Assembly (NCBI GenBank): GCA_965112735.1
Contig: OZ218959.1
Coordinates: 806,001 to 870,000, forward strand
From: Phaeosaccion multiseriatum
Taxonomy: Eukaryota > Ochrophyta, other classes
DNA: 64,000 bases
Direction: 5' to 3'
Shown here: piece by piece, positions 39,744 to 50,700 of the stretch
How the letters are laid out: the number at the start of each line of letters is the position of its first letter
How positions within the stretch are numbered: position 1 is the first letter of the stretch
Program-made: the position numbers and the translations under genes
Notes under the pieces: generated by a model
The model's input: the letters and a program-made list of their open reading frames with translations, nothing else
Told to the model about the DNA's origin: nothing
The model's database searches: none

Positions 39744-42700
39744 CTGGCCTGGCCTGGCCTGGCCTGGCCTGGCCTGGCCTGGCCTGGCCTGGCCTGGCCT
39801 GGCCTGGCCTGGCCTGGCCTGGCCTGGCCTGGCCTGGCCCTGGCCTGGCCTGGCCTGGCCTGGCCTGGCCCTGGCCTGGCCTGGCCTGGCCTGGCCTGGC
39901 CTGGCCTGGCCTGGCCTGGCCTGGCCTGGCCTGGCCTGGCCTGGCCTGGCCTGGCCTGGCCTGGCCTGGCCTGGCCTGGCCTGGCCTGGCCTGGCCTGGC
40001 CTGGCCTGGCCTGGCCTGGCCTGGCCTGGCCTGGCCTGGCCTGGCCTGGCCTGGCCTGGCCTGGCCTGGCCTGGCCTGGCCTGGCCTGGCCTGGCCTGGC
40101 CTGGCCTGGCCTGGCCTGGCCTGGCCTGGCCTGGCCTGGCCTGGCCTGGCCTGGCCTGGCCTGGCCTGGCCTGGCCTGGCCTGGCCTGGCCTGGCCTGGC
40201 CTGGCCTGGCCTGGCCTGGCCTGGCCTGGCCTGGCCTGGCCTGGCCTGGCCTGGCCTGGCCTGGCCTGGCCTGGCCTGGCCTGGCCTGGCCTGGCCTGGC
40301 CTGGCCTGGCCTGGCCTGGCCTGGCCTGGCCTGGCCTGGCCTGGCCTGGCCTGGCCTGGCCTGGCCTGGCCTGGCCTGGCCTGGCCTGGCCTGGCCTGGC
40401 CTGGCCTGGCCTGGCCTGGCCTGGCCTGGCCTGGCCTGGCCTGGCCTGGCCTGGCCTGGCCTGGCCTGGCCTGGCCTGGCCTGGCCTGGCCTGGCCTGGC
40501 CTGGCCTGGCCTGGCCTGGCCTGGCCTGGCCTGGCCTGGCCTGGCCTGGCCTGGCCTGGCCTGGCCTGGCCTGGCCTGGCCTGGCCTGGCCTGGCCTGGC
40601 CTGGCCTGGCCTGGCCTGGCCTGGCCTGGCCTGGCCTGGCCTGGCCTGGCCTGGCCTGGCCTGGCCTGGCCTGGCCTGGCCTGGCCTGGCCTGGCCTGGC
40701 CTGGCCTGGCCTGGCCTGGCCTGGCCTGGCCTGGCCTGGCCTGGCCTGGCCTGGCCTGGCCTGGCCTGGCCTGGCCTGGCCTGGCCTGGCCTGGCCTGGC
40801 CTGGCCTGGCCTGGCCTGGCCTGGCCTGGCCTGGCCTGGCCTGGCCTGGCCTGGCCTGGCCTGGCCTGGCCTGGCCTGGCCTGGCCTGGCCTGGCCTGGC
40901 CTGGCCTGGCCTGGCCTGGCCTGGCCTGGCCTGGCCTGGCCTGGCCTGGCCTGGCCTGGCCTGGCCTGGCCTGGCCTGGCCTGGCCTGGCCTGGCCTGGC
41001 CTGGCCTGGCCTGGCCTGGCCTGGCCTGGCCTGGCCTGGCCTGGCCTGGCCTGGCCTGGCCTGGCCTGGCCTGGCCTGGCCTGGCCTGGCCTGGCCTGGC
41101 CTGGCCTGGCCTGGCCTGGCCTGGCCTGGCCTGGCCTGGCCTGGCCTGGCCTGGCCTGGCCTGGCCTGGCCTGGCCTGGCCTGGCCTGGCCTGGCCTGGC
41201 CTGGCCTGGCCTGGCCTGGCCTGGCCTGGCCTGGCCTGGCCTGGCCTGGCCTGGCCTGGCCTGGCCTGGCCTGGCCTGGCCTGGCCTGGCCTGGCCTGGC
41301 CTGGCCTGGCCTGGCCTGGCCTGGCCTGGCCTGGCCTGGCCTGGCCTGGCCTGGCCTGGCCTGGCCTGGCCTGGCCTGGCCTGGCCTGGCCTGGCCTGGC
41401 CTGGCCTGGCCTGGCCTGGCCTGGCCTGGCCTGGCCTGGCCTGGCCTGGCCTGGCCTGGCCTGGCCTGGCCTGGCCTGGCCTGGCCTGGCCTGGCCTGGC
41501 CTGGCCTGGCCTGGCCTGGCCTGGCCTGGCCTGGCCTGGCCTGGCCTGGCCTGGCCTGGCCTGGCCTGGCCTGGCCTGGCCTGGCCTGGCCTGGCCTGGC
41601 CTGGCCTGGCCTGGCCTGGCCTGGCCTGGCCTGGCCTGGCCTGGCCTGGCCTGGCCTGGCCTGGCCTGGCCTGGCCTGGCCTGGCCTGGCCTGGCCTGGC
41701 CTGGCCTGGCCTGGCCTGGCCTGGCCTGGCCTGGCCTGGCCTGGCCTGGCCTGGCCTGGCCTGGCCTGGCCTGGCCTGGCCTGGCCTGGCCTGGCCTGGC
41801 CTGGCCTGGCCTGGCCTGGCCTGGCCTGGCCTGGCCTGGCCTGGCCTGGCCTGGCCTGGCCTGGCCTGGCCTGGCCTGGCCTGGCCTGGCCTGGCCTGGC
41901 CTGGCCTGGCCTGGCCTGGCCTGGCCTGGCCTGGCCTGGCCTGGCCTGGCCTGGCCTGGCCTGGCCTGGCCTGGCCTGGCCTGGCCTGGCCTGGCCTGGC
42001 CTGGCCTGGCCTGGCCTGGCCTGGCCTGGCCTGGCCTGGCCTGGCCTGGCCTGGCCTGGCCTGGCCTGGCCTGGCCTGGCCTGGCCTGGCCTGGCCTGGC
42101 CTGGCCTGGCCTGGCCTGGCCTGGCCTGGCCTGGCCTGGCCTGGCCTGGCCTGGCCTGGCCTGGCCTGGCCTGGCCTGGCCTGGCCTGGCCTGGCCTGGC
42201 CTGGCCTGGCCTGGCCTGGCCTGGCCTGGCCTGGCCTGGCCTGGCCTGGCCTGGCCTGGCCTGGCCTGGCCTGGCCTGGCCTGGCCTGGCCTGGCCTGGC
42301 CTGGCCTGGCCTGGCCTGGCCTGGCCTGGCCTGGCCTGGCCTGGCCTGGCCTGGCCTGGCCTGGCCTGGCCTGGCCTGGCCTGGCCTGGCCTGGCCTGGC
42401 CTGGCCTGGCCTGGCCTGGCCTGGCCTGGCCTGGCCTGGCCTGGCCTGGCCTGGCCTGGCCTGGCCTGGCCTGGCCTGGCCTGGCCTGGCCTGGCCTGGC
42501 CTGGCCTGGCCTGGCCTGGCCTGGCCTGGCCTGGCCTGGCCTGGCCTGGCCTGGCCTGGCCTGGCCTGGCCTGGCCTGGCCTGGCCTGGCCTGGCCTGGC
42601 CTGGCCTGGCCTGGCCTGGCCTGGCCTGGCCTGGCCTGGCCTGGCCTGGCCTGGCCTGGCCTGGCCTGGCCTGGCCTGGCCTGGCCTGGCCTGGCCTGGC

Positions 42701-44592
42701 CTGGCCTGGCCTGGCCTGGCCTGGCCTGGCCTGGCCTGGCCTGGCCTGGCCTGGCCTGGCCTGGCCTGGCCTGGCCTGGCCTGGCCTGGCCTGGCCTGGC
42801 CTGGCCTGGCCTGGCCTGGCCTGGCCTGGCCTGGCCTGGCCTGGCCTGGCCTGGCCTGGCCTGGCCTGGCCTGGCCTGGCCTGGCCTGGCCTGGCCTGGC
42901 CTGGCCTGGCCTGGCCTGGCCTGGCCTGGCCTGGCCTGGCCTGGCCTGGCCTGGCCTGGCCTGGCCTGGCCTGGCCTGGCCTGGCCTGGCCTGGCCTGGC
43001 CTGGCCTGGCCTGGCCTGGCCTGGCCTGGCCTGGCCTGGCCTGGCCTGGCCTGGCCTGGCCTGGCCTGGCCTGGCCTGGCCTGGCCTGGCCTGGCCTGGC
43101 CTGGCCTGGCCTGGCCTGGCCTGGCCTGGCCTGGCCTGGCCTGGCCTGGCCTGGCCTGGCCTGGCCTGGCCTGGCCTGGCCTGGCCTGGCCTGGCCTGGC
43201 CTGGCCTGGCCTGGCCTGGCCTGGCCTGGCCTGGCCTGGCCTGGCCTGGCCTGGCCTGGCCTGGCCTGGCCTGGCCTGGCCTGGCCTGGCCTGGCCTGGC
43301 CTGGCCTGGCCTGGCCTGGCCTGGCCTGGCCTGGCCTGGCCTGGCCTGGCCTGGCCTGGCCTGGCCTGGCCTGGCCTGGCCTGGCCTGGCCTGGCCTGGC
43401 CTGGCCTGGCCTGGCCTGGCCTGGCCTGGCCTGGCCTGGCCTGGCCTGGCCTGGCCTGGCCTGGCCTGGCCTGGCCTGGCCTGGCCTGGCCTGGCCTGGC
43501 CTGGCCTGGCCTGGCCTGGCCTGGCCTGGCCTGGCCTGGCCTGGCCTGGCCTGGCCTGGCCTGGCCTGGCCTGGCCTGGCCTGGCCTGGCCTGGCCTGGC
43601 CTGGCCTGGCCTGGCCTGGCCTGGCCTGGCCTGGCCTGGCCTGGCCTGGCCTGGCCTGGCCTGGCCTGGCCTGGCCTGGCCTGGCCTGGCCTGGCCTGGC
43701 CTGGCCTGGCCTGGCCTGGCCTGGCCTGGCCTGGCCTGGCCTGGCCTGGCCTGGCCTGGCCTGGCCTGGCCTGGCCTGGCCTGGCCTGGCCTGGCCTGGC
43801 CTGGCCTGGCCTGGCCTGGCCTGGCCTGGCCTGGCCTGGCCTGGCCTGGCCTGGCCTGGCCTGGCCTGGCCTGGCCTGGCCTGGCCTGGCCTGGCCTGGC
43901 CTGGCCTGGCCTGGCCTGGCCTGGCCTGGCCTGGCCTGGCCTGGCCTGGCCTGGCCTGGCCTGGCCTGGCCTGGCCTGGCCTGGCCTGGCCTGGCCTGGC
44001 CTGGCCTGGCCTGGCCTGGCCTGGCCTGGCCTGGCCTGGCCTGGCCTGGCCTGGCCTGGCCTGGCCTGGCCTGGCCTGGCCTGGCCTGGCCTGGCCTGGC
44101 CTGGCCTGGCCTGGCCTGGCCTGGCCTGGCCTGGCCTGGCCTGGCCTGGCCTGGCCTGGCCTGGCCTGGCCTGGCCTGGCCTGGCCTGGCCTGGCCTGGC
44201 CTGGCCTGGCCTGGCCTGGCCTGGCCTGGCCTGGCCTGGCCTGGCCTGGCCTGGCCTGGCCTGGCCTGGCCTGGCCTGGCCTGGCCTGGCCTGGCCTGGC
44301 CTGGCCTGGCCTGGCCTGGCCTGGCCTGGCCTGGCCTGGCCTGGCCTGGCCTGGCCTGGCCTGGCCTGGCCTGGCCTGGCCTGGCCTGGCCTGGCCTGGC
44401 CTGGCCTGGCCTGGCCTGGCCTGGCCTGGCCTGGCCTGGCCTGGCCTGGCCTGGCCTGGCCTGGCCTGGCCTGGCCTGGCCTGGCCTGGCCTGGCCTGGC
44501 CTGGCCTGGCCTGGCCTTGGCCTGGCCTGGCCTGGCCTGGCCTGGCCTGGCCTGGCCTGGCCTGGCCTGGCCTGGCCTGGCCTGGCCTGGCC
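39744..44592 (+). repeat. (CTGGC)n pentanucleotide satellite, about 970 units
   Basis: 4849 bp of CTGGC with only three visible phase slips (two extra C near 39840-39870, one extra T near 44516). No other substitution was noticed. It encodes LAWPG repeats in an open frame but has no gene features. Confidence 0.98.
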
Positions 44593-44656
44593 TAACGGTG
44601 TGCCTCTCGACCTCTAACTCGGACCCCTATTTTGACAACTTAAGCGAACAAGCCTT
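44593..44656. other. Unique spacer between CTGGC array and telomeric repeat
   Basis: 64 bp of non-repetitive sequence (taacggtgtgcctctcgacc...). No feature recognised. Confidence 0.6.
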
Positions 44657-44761
44657 TAACCCTAACCCTAACCCTAACCCTAACCCTAACCCTAACCCTA
44701 ACCCTAACCCTAACCCTAACCCTAACCCTAACCCTAACCCTAACCCTAACCCTAACCCTAA
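44657..44761 (+). repeat. Interstitial telomeric repeat (CCCTAA)n, about 17 units
   Basis: Uninterrupted CCCTAA on the plus strand, i.e. TTAGGG running towards the left. This is the orientation of a left chromosome end for the sequence to its right. Confidence 0.95.
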
Positions 44762-44762
44762 G

Positions 44763-46858
44763 TTAGGCCACAGGCCTGTTCAACCCCACAGAGGCCCATG
44801 TTCAACCCCGCCGAGCACACCATAGACGGAGCACAGACTCATTACGACCATGGTGGGACCATTTCAACCCCACCGGCCCACACAAGGCATTGTTCAACCC
44901 TCCCGTGTCGAAATCAGGCCCAGATTGCCCACCGGGGGCCACAGATGGGCCTGTTCAACCCCACAGAGGCCCATGTTCAACCCCGCCGAGCACACCATAG
45001 ACGCCTCGCAGACCCATTGCGACCATGGTGGGACCATTTCAACCCCACCGGCCCACACAAGGCATTGTTCAACCCTCCCGTGCCGAAATCAGGCCCAGAT
45101 TGCCCACCGGGGGCCACAGATGGGCCTGTTCAACCCCACAGAGGCCCATGTTCAACCCCGCCGAGCACACCATAGACGCTGCGCAGACTCATTGCGACCA
45201 TGGTGGGACCATTTCAACCCCACCGGCCCACACAAGGCATTGTTCAACCCTCCCGTGCCGAAATCAGGCCCAGATTGCCCACCGGGGGCCACAGATGGGC
45301 CTGTTCAACCCCACAGAGGCCCATGTTCAACCCCGCCGAGCACACCATAGACGGAGCGTAGACGCATTGCGACCATGGTGGGACCACTTCAACCCCGCCG
45401 GCCCACACAAGGCATTGTTCAACCCTCCCGTGTCGAAATCAGGCCCAGATTGCCCACCGGGGGCCACAGATGGGCCTGTTCAACCCCACAGAGGCCCATG
45501 TTCAACCCCGCCGAGCACACCATAGACGCATCGCAGACCCATTGCGACCATGGTGGGACCACTTCAACCCCACCGGCCCACACAAGGCATTGTTCAACCC
45601 TCCCGTGTCGAAATCAGGCCCAGATTGCCCACCGGGGGCCACAGATGGGCCTGTTCAACCCCACAGAGGCCCATGTTCAACCCCGCCGAGCACACCATAG
45701 ACGCATCGCAGACCCATTGCGACCATGGTGGGACCACTTCAACCCCACCGGCCCACACAAGGCATTGTTCAACCCTCCCGTGTCGAAATCAGCCCCAGAT
45801 TGCCCACCGGGGGCCACAGATGGGCCTGTTCAACCCCACAGAGGCCCATGTTCAACCCCGCCGAGCACACCATAGACGCCGCGCAGACTCATTGCGACCA
45901 TGGTGGGACCATTTCAACCCCACCGGCCCATGGAAGCGATTGTTCAACCCTCCCGTGTCGAAATCAGGCCCAGATTGCCCACCGGGGGCCACAGATGGGC
46001 CTGTTCAACCCCACAGAGGCCCATGTTCAACCCCGCCGAGCACACCATAGACGCCGCGCAGCCTCATTGCGACCATGGTGGGACCACTTCAACCCCACCG
46101 GCCCATGGAAGCGATTGTTCAACCCTCCCGTGTCGAAATCAGGCCCAGATTGCCCACCGGGGGCCACAGATGGGCCTGTTCAACCCCACAAATGCCCATG
46201 TTCAACCCCGCCGAGCACACCATAGACGCCGCGCAGACTCATTGCGACCATGGTGGGACCATTTCAACCCCACCGGCCCGTGGAAGCGATTGTTCAACCC
46301 TCCCGTGCCGAAATCAGGCCCAGATTGCCCACCGGGGGCCACAGATGGGCCTGTTCAACCCCACAGAGGCCCATGTTCAACCCCGCCGAGCGCACCATAG
46401 ACTTATCGCAGCCTCATTGCGACCATGGTGGGACCATTTCAACCCCACCGGCCCACACAAGGCATTGTTCAACCCTCCCGTGTCGAAATCAGGCCCAGAT
46501 TGCCCACCGGGGGCCACAGATGGGCCTGTTCAACCCCACAGAGGCCCATGTTCAACCCCGCCGAGCACACCATAGACGCCGCGCAGACTCATTGCGACCA
46601 TGGTGGGACCATTTCAACCCCACCGGCCCATGGAAGCGATTGTTCAACCCTCCCGTGCCGAAATCAGGCCCAGATTGCCCAACGGGGGGGGGGCACAGAT
46701 GGGTCTGTTCAACCCCACAGAGGCCCATGTTCAACCCCGCCGAGCACACCCTAGATGCCGCGCAGACTCATTGAGACCATGGTGGGACCATTTCAACCCC
46801 ACCGGCCCATGGAAGCGATTGTTCAACCCTCCCGTGCCGAAATCAGGCCCAGATTGCG
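44763..46858 (+). repeat. 175-bp subtelomere-type satellite, 12 copies
   Basis: Units are spaced exactly 175 bp (for instance the ACCATGGTGGGACCA motif at 44848, 45023 and so on to 46598), with a few substitutions per unit. Two unit types alternate: one with CCCACACAAGGCATTG, the other with CCCATGGAAGCGATTG. Each unit holds several TTCAACCC boxes. The last unit has small insertions (G9 near 46684) before a GGA run. The overlapping 166-residue open frames are by-products of the period (175 = 3 x 58 + 1). Confidence 0.95.
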
Positions 46859-46860
46859 CA

Positions 46861-47310
46861 GGAGGAGGAGGAGGAGGAGGAGGAGGAGGAGGAGGAGGAG
46901 GAGGAGGAGGAGGAGGAGGAGGAGGAGGAGGAGGAGGAGGAGGAGGAGGAGGAGGAGGAGGAGGAGGAGGAGGAGGAGGAGGAGGAGGAGGAGGAGGAGG
47001 AGGAGGAGGAGGAGGAGGAGGAGGAGGAGGAGGAGGAGGAGGAGGAGGAGGAGGAGGAGGAGGAGGAGGAGGAGGAGGAGGAGGAGGAGGAGGAGGAGGA
47101 GGAGGAGGAGGAGGAGGAGGAGGAGGAGGAGGAGGAGGAGGAGGAGGAGGAGGAGGAGGAGGAGGAGGAGGAGGAGGAGGAGGAGGAGGAGGAGGAGGAG
47201 GAGGAGGAGGAGGAGGAGGAGGAGGAGGAGGAGGAGGAGGAGGAGGAGGAGGAGGAGGAGGAGGAGGAGGAGGAGGAGGAGGAGGAGGAGGAGGAGGAGG
47301 AGGAGGAGGA
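46861..47310 (+). repeat. Perfect (GGA)150 tract
   Basis: 450 bp of uninterrupted GGA, in contrast to the variant-rich array at 27163-39643. Confidence 0.97.
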
Positions 47311-47752
47311 GTTGCTAAGTGTCTCCCTTACACCCACCAAGGCTGCCCTATGGAGGGGGGGGGCTTCGAGAGTGAAGAATTTTCACTCAACGGAGAGCGG
47401 CGCACAACGCCCACCGGTAGCTGTCAGAGAGGATGAGGTGATACAGGCCGACGAACAACCACAGCTTCAATCAGGAGCTTCAATCAGGAGCTTAATCAAG
47501 CGAATATACGACGATAAGCACATACGCACAATGATAAAGATCGCTGGGGAACTTGGTTGTGATTGCTCAACAAGGTCATGCCGGGAAAGGTTTGTCCCCG
47601 CGTTTTGTGCTTTGGGCCGAAATCTGTGAATGTCCCCCACCCCTCAGAGAGAGAGACAGCGCGCGAGCCAAAATGTCACTCTTTGCTGTATTCCAAAAGA
47701 GCTTTACTACGCTATGACCAAGCCCTCTCTCGCCCCCCCTCCGCCGCTCGGC
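47311..47752. other. 3' flank of the XPF gene, no gene seen
   Basis: Mixed-composition sequence with a direct duplication (tcaatcaggagct twice, 47468-47492). No supported ORF. It probably contains the XPF 3' UTR and terminator on the minus strand. Confidence 0.5.
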
Positions 47753-50700
47753 TCAGCCCTCGGTGGCTGCGGCTGGCTCAAAGTTGATGAAGCGGAAGAG
47801 CTTCTGCCCCGGCCCTGCTCCGATCATGCCCTTCATCTCTGCCTCACTCAGCAAAGTCAGGGCGGCCATGCTTTCCACCTAAAGCCAGGAAGGGAGCACG
47901 CACCAAATACAGCCAGGCACAGAGAGGGAGAGAGAGGAGAGAGGTGTGTGTGAGAGAAAGACAGTGAGTGGGGCGATGAAGTGACCACATTCACGAACAT
48001 CGGCAGCATTTCTTCAGCTGGCACTGGCAGTCCCTGAGGAAGAGTTCCCCCTGCCTCTCCTCTCCCCACCTGGCGCATGATGACGGGGCAGTTGGAGGCG
48101 GTCACTCCAGGGAGGCGCAGGAGCATGCTCCGCGCAGCCGCGTTGGGGACTCGAACTGTTGGAGGACGAACACACAACGAGAGAGGGGGGGGGGGGGGGA
48201 TAGAGAGGGAGAAACAGACACAGAGAGAGAGAAAGAAAGAGAGGCCGAGATGAATGAGGTATGGACGCGTTAGTTGAGTTTGGCGTTGTTGGTGCCTGTC
48301 CATCAAGACTCCCCCTTGCACACACAAGCACACACACACACGCGCACACACACACACACCTGCGGCGGCCCCCACGCTCCCCCCCGCGCTGCCCCCCGCG
48401 CTGCCCGGCACCTCCAGCGAGTCCTCGTCGTCCCTCTCCCCCTCCCGCAGCAGCACGCTCTCAGGGGCCTTGCTGAGCTCCACCGCACGAGCAATGTCAG
48501 GCGCAGAGGGGTAGCGCCTGGAGGGGGGGGGGGGAGGGAGGGAGGGAGGGAGGGAGGGAGGGAGGGAAGGAGGGAGGAAGGAAGGAAGGAAGGAAGGAAG
48601 GAAGGAAGGAAGGAAGGAAGGAAGGAAGGAAGGAAGGAAGGAAGGAAGGAAGGAAGGAAGGAAGGAAGGAAGGAAGGAAGGAAGGAAGGAAGGAAGGAAG
48701 GAAGGAAGGAAGGAAGGAAGGAAGGAAGGAAGGGGGGGAGGGGGCATTGTGGGGGGACAAGGAAGGGCACGGAAGGGTTTGATAGCCGTGAGAGGAATGA
48801 TGAAGTTGAAGGTGGAAGGCCACGAAAAAACGAACAAGGAGGACAGGCCAGGTCGCTATCTCCACCTGCCCCCCCCCCCCCTTCTCCGCTTGCGTACTTC
48901 TTGAGGGCCGAGAAGAGGTCCACAGTGGCGTGCGGTGAGAGGCTCCACAGGATACTGAGCAGAAGGCAGCAGACGGATACACGTTAGGAAAGAAGGTGCA
49001 CGATTCCGAGAGGGAATGGAAGAGTCAGTCGAAGAATCAGTCCGTCAGTCCGTCACTCAGTCAGTCCATCAGTCCGTCACTCAGTCAGTCCATCAGTCAG
49101 TCAATCAGTCAAGTCAGTCGCCCACTTAATTCACTCAGGCAGCCCCACATGAATCACTGACTCACTCACTCACCGCAGGGAGGGCACGTGCATGAGCAGC
49201 AGCGTCATCTTGGAGCATATGTTGCTCACAGAAACCTCCGCGGGCACATCCCTGGAGGGCTGCAAGGAGAAGGGGCGGTCGGGGGTGAACTCGATGAGCA
49301 GGGTGGGCATCTTGTAGTGCTTCGTCATAGCCTCCGCCTGGGCAAGTGGTAGTGGATGGGGAGGAGGACGGCAGTGGACGGGGAGTGTGGATGGCAGGAG
49401 ATGGTGAGGATGGCAGTGGACTGGGAGACGGAGAGTTAGGATGAGGGGGGCAGGCCAGGGATGAGGTGGGCCCTTGTGATCGCTTCCTTCAGGAATTCAG
49501 GGAGGGGAGGGGAGGAAGCGCCGGACATTCAAGGCAACGCAGAGAGAAGACAGAGGAGAGAGGCGGGAGGAGGTTTCTGATCCCTTTCAACCAAAGTGCC
49601 GTGCAAGTCAAGTGCCGGTCCCACCTGCGCGAGGGAGACGGCACGCTCCATCGACTGCCACCCACCTGCACTACCATTCTCCCCCATCTACTGCCATCCC
49701 CTCACATGTACTACCGTCCCCCATGCCCCATACCTGCGCGAAGAGCCTTCCCGAGGCGAAGGAGCCGAAGAGGTCGGACACGCTCTTCCTCTCGATACAC
49801 AGGTCGTGCGACAGGATGTAGTCCCCCACGGCGATGGTCTTGAGCACGAGGCGCGTGCCCGCCTTGTACAACAGCATGGGAAGGGAGCTGCGGCTCTCGC
49901 GGATGTCCACCAGCACCGTGCCACCCACTGCATAGAGAGTAAGGGGGTGGATGGTAAGGCAGTGGGTGGCAGTGGATGGGGGGGGGAAGAAAGAGGAGGG
50001 GGGGGAGCCTTAAAAGGAGGAGGGGGAAGCGACAGAAGGTGGCAGTGGACAGTGGATGGCGGGTCAAGGTGTTCGCCTCTGCTTGAAGAGAGCATACACG
50101 ATTGATCTCATCACAGCAAGCGAAGCAAAGCTGTAGCAAGCTACTAGCTGGCCTCCCTCCGAGGCAAGTCTCCATCCCCTCTGGCTCCCCACACTGCTCC
50201 GTTGCTCACCCTGGGATTGCACCTTGCCGCCCTTGCGCGTGCTGAAGTTGGAGATGGAGCTGCTGCCCGTGCTCTGCCCTCTGCGCACCGTTCGAGTGTC
50301 CATGTCGAGGTGGTCGCCATCTGGGGGGGAAGGGGGGCAAGAGCGGGGTTCTCTTGTATCACCAACTGCAGGAGCATGCACGGGGCGTGTGGGTCGCACG
50401 ATGGCCCACTACGATCGTAGGTCGTCTCTCCCCCCCACTCCCTCCCTCTCTTGACTCACCAGTATGGGCTCCTTTGGGCGCGTCTTGCTGCTCGGGAGCG
50501 AGCAACATGTGCGATTTCAGCTTGATGAGTTCTTGAAACGCATCGTTCTCGCGCTGTGTGGAGAGCTGAAAGCGCCTCTCCTCCATACTGCTCTCGTACA
50601 CAATGTAGTACACCTGTGGAGGGGGTGTACGGGGGGTGTAGGGTAGGGGGTGAGGGACGAAGCAGCCCTCGCCAGGCCTTATCTGCCTCTGCGTCGCTGC

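Noticed and set aside
39537-44825. 1762-residue open frame with LAWPG repeats
   Set aside because: It crosses the 100-N gap and is simply CTGGC repeat read in a stop-free frame; no start context, introns or domain.
44798-46774. Overlapping 166-residue frames with high internal similarity
   Set aside because: They follow from a stop recurring every third 175-bp unit; the satellite is non-coding.
44763-46858. CRISPR-like array
   Set aside because: No alternation of constant repeats and unique spacers; whole 175-bp units are repeated, and the genome is eukaryotic.
47312-47787. Short open frames downstream of the XPF stop
   Set aside because: One overlaps the GGA tract and the other the XPF last exon on the opposite strand; no recognisable domain.
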